Part shown: positions 14,039-15,059 of the stretch, in pieces | Numbering within the stretch: position 1 is the first letter of the stretch | Layout of the letters: every line of letters starts with the position of its first letter | NCBI GenBank assembly: GCA_964249405.1 | Contig: CAXUBX010000079.1 | Coordinates: 1 to 15,059, forward strand | Reading direction: 5' to 3' | DNA length: 15,059 nucleotides | From: CAXTPV01 sp964249405 | GTDB taxonomy: Bacteria > Pseudomonadota > Alphaproteobacteria > Acetobacterales > Acetobacteraceae | The notes under the pieces: generated by a model | Databases searched by the model: none | What the model was told of the DNA's origin: nothing | Seen by the model: the letters and a program-made list of their open reading frames with translations, nothing else | Translations under genes and position numbers: made by a program

Positions 14039-14686
14039 ATGGAGCTCGCCCGGTTTCTCGACCGCATGCCGCTCGTCGCGATCCTGCGCGGCATCACGCC
14101 GGAACACGCGGTTCCGGTCGGCCGCGCCCTGGTCGACGCCGGCTTCGCGATCATCGAAGTACCGCTCAACTCGCCCGCGCCTCTCGACAGCATCAGCCGC
14201 CTCGCACGCGCCCTCGGCCCCGACATCCTGGTGGGCGCCGGCACGGTGCTCGCGCCGGACGCGGTCACCGAGGTCGCGGATGCCGGCGGCCGCGTCATCG
14301 TCATGCCGCACGGCGATGCCGCGGTCATCCGGGCGGCCAAGACCGCCGGACTGCTCTGCACGCCGGGGATCTCGACACCGACCGAAGGCTTCGCGGCGCT
14401 CGCCGCCGGAGCGGACGCGCTCAAGCTGTTCCCGGCCGAGATCATGGGGCCGCGTGTGCTGAGATCCATGCGCAGCGTCTTTCCCGACGGCACGCGGTTC
14501 ATGCCGGTGGGTGGCATCACGCCCGAGACCATGGGGCCTTTCATCGAGGCGGGTGCCGCGGGGTTCGGCCTTGGATCCGCCCTCTACCGGCCTGGCCGGA
14601 GCGCCGAGGAGGTGGGCGTCGCCGCCCGACGCTTCGTCGCGGCCTGGCGCTCGCAGGGACCCGACAGGAAAGGCCCGGCACGATGA
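14039..14686 (+). CDS. dgoA: 2-dehydro-3-deoxy-6-phosphogalactonate aldolase
   Basis: Splits KDPGal into pyruvate and glyceraldehyde 3-phosphate, the last step of galactonate breakdown; class I, Schiff-base type. The 215 residues cover the whole TIM barrel of the KDPG/KDPGal aldolase family: R17 in AILRGITPE, the base E40 in IIEVPLNSP, LVGAGTVLAP, the CTPGIST loop, and the Schiff-base K129 in ALKLFPAE. EVPLNSP is the form seen in galactonate aldolases, while KDPG aldolase (Eda) has a T-L-R-T version, and the neighbouring dgoK and dgoD agree. The ATG at 14039 is 11 bp after dgoK and has only a weak ribosome site. A TTG at 14024 would overlap the dgoK stop and add five residues. Its stop overlaps the dgoD ATG as ATGA. 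Confidence 0.94.
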   Translation: MELARFLDRMPLVAILRGITPEHAVPVGRALVDAGFAIIEVPLNSPAPLDSISRLARALGPDILVGAGTVLAPDAVTEVADAGGRVIVMPHGDAAVIRAAKTAGLLCTPGISTPTEGFAALAAGADALKLFPAEIMGPRVLRSMRSVFPDGTRFMPVGGITPETMGPFIEAGAAGFGLGSALYRPGRSAEEVGVAARRFVAAWRSQGPDRKGPAR

Positions 14687-15059
14687 GGATCACCTCGCTC
14701 GCCACGTTCATCGTCCCGCCCCGCTGGGTGTTCCTCAAGATCGAGACCGATGACGGCGTCGTCGGCTGGGGCGAGCCGGTCGTCGAAGGCCGCGCGCACA
14801 CCGTCGCGGCCGCGGTCGACGAGCTCGCCGACTACCTGATCGGAAAGGATCCCCGCCTGATCGAGGACCATTGGAACGTCCTCTATCGTGGCGGTTTCTA
14901 TCGCGGCGGCGCGATCCACATGAGCGCGCTCGCCGGGATCGATCAGGCGCTCTGGGACATCAAGGGGCGCGCGCTCGGGGTTCCGGTCCACCAGCTGCTC
15001 GGCGGCCCGTGCCGCGACCGCATCCGCGTGTATTCCTGGATCGGCGGCGACCGGCCGGC
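14683..15059 (+). CDS. dgoD: D-galactonate dehydratase, N-terminal part (cut by window end)
   Basis: Removes water from D-galactonate to give 2-keto-3-deoxygalactonate, the first step of the pathway; a Mg-dependent enolase-superfamily enzyme (mandelate racemase-like) of about 380 residues. Only the first 125 codons are present and no stop is reached. The visible part matches E. coli DgoD closely from memory: PPRWVFLKIETDDGVVGWGE, VVEGRAHTVAAAVDELADYL, GFYRGGAIHMSALAGIDQAL and YSWIGGDRP. This is the N-terminal capping domain that sets substrate specificity; the metal-binding barrel residues lie beyond the window. The ATG at 14683 overlaps the aldolase TGA (ATGA) and follows AGGAAAGG at about 9 nt. 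Confidence 0.94.
   Translation, partial: MRITSLATFIVPPRWVFLKIETDDGVVGWGEPVVEGRAHTVAAAVDELADYLIGKDPRLIEDHWNVLYRGGFYRGGAIHMSALAGIDQALWDIKGRALGVPVHQLLGGPCRDRIRVYSWIGGDRP

Overview
The window is about 15 kb of GC-rich, densely packed bacterial DNA with one 100-N assembly gap. The class I (archaeal-type) lysyl-tRNA synthetase, the BI-1 protein ending in an LYLNFINLF helix, the large DinG-like helicase and the strong G/C third-codon bias all point to an alphaproteobacterium, probably in the Rhodospirillales/Acetobacterales range. That placement is inference, because no rRNA or tRNA is present. No transposase, phage gene, CRISPR array or tRNA was seen.

Bases 1-3168 (minus strand) hold a two-gene unit: a DinG/XPD-like iron-sulfur DNA helicase, interrupted by the gap, followed by a small TerB-like protein. 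A 236-bp divergent region separates it from a plus-strand run (3251-7024). That run is a 47-codon small ORF or gene remnant, class I lysyl-tRNA synthetase (lysK), and an MprF-like membrane protein whose start overlaps the lysK stop (GTGA). This couples production of Lys-tRNA to a protein related to those that use Lys-tRNA to modify phosphatidylglycerol. However, this MprF-like protein lacks most of the catalytic transferase domain.

Bases 7002-9184 (minus strand) form a tight four-gene operon, read thpR (2',3'-cyclic RNA phosphodiesterase), a PCu(A)C-like exported protein, a uracil-DNA-glycosylase-family protein with a four-cysteine cluster signature, and a chloramphenicol-phosphotransferase-like P-loop kinase. 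Three of the four act on, or are related to enzymes acting on, nucleic acids or nucleotides. Its last gene overlaps the mprF-like gene tail to tail.

Bases 9431-10905 (plus strand) carry a Bax-inhibitor-1/YccA membrane protein with a clear intrinsic terminator, then an unrecognised lipoprotein. Bases 11077-12726 encode an NCS1-type (purine/cytosine permease family) transporter with an eight-cysteine C-terminal tail. From memory, that tail normally links such permeases to histidine kinases, but no kinase follows here.

Bases 13055-15059 are the start of a galactonate catabolism operon (De Ley-Doudoroff pathway): dgoK (KDGal kinase), dgoA (KDPGal aldolase) and dgoD (galactonate dehydratase, cut by the window end). 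Upstream lie a 12-bp hairpin, a TTGACG -35 element with a palindrome in the promoter spacer, and a 10-codon leader ORF that overlaps the dgoK start.

No wholly new system stands out. The most interesting points are the lysK/truncated-mprF coupling, the kinase-less permease with its sensor-type cysteine module, the PCu(A)C protein without copper ligands inside a nucleic-acid operon, and the helicase whose cluster cysteines match DinG spacing but whose Walker A lies in the gap.
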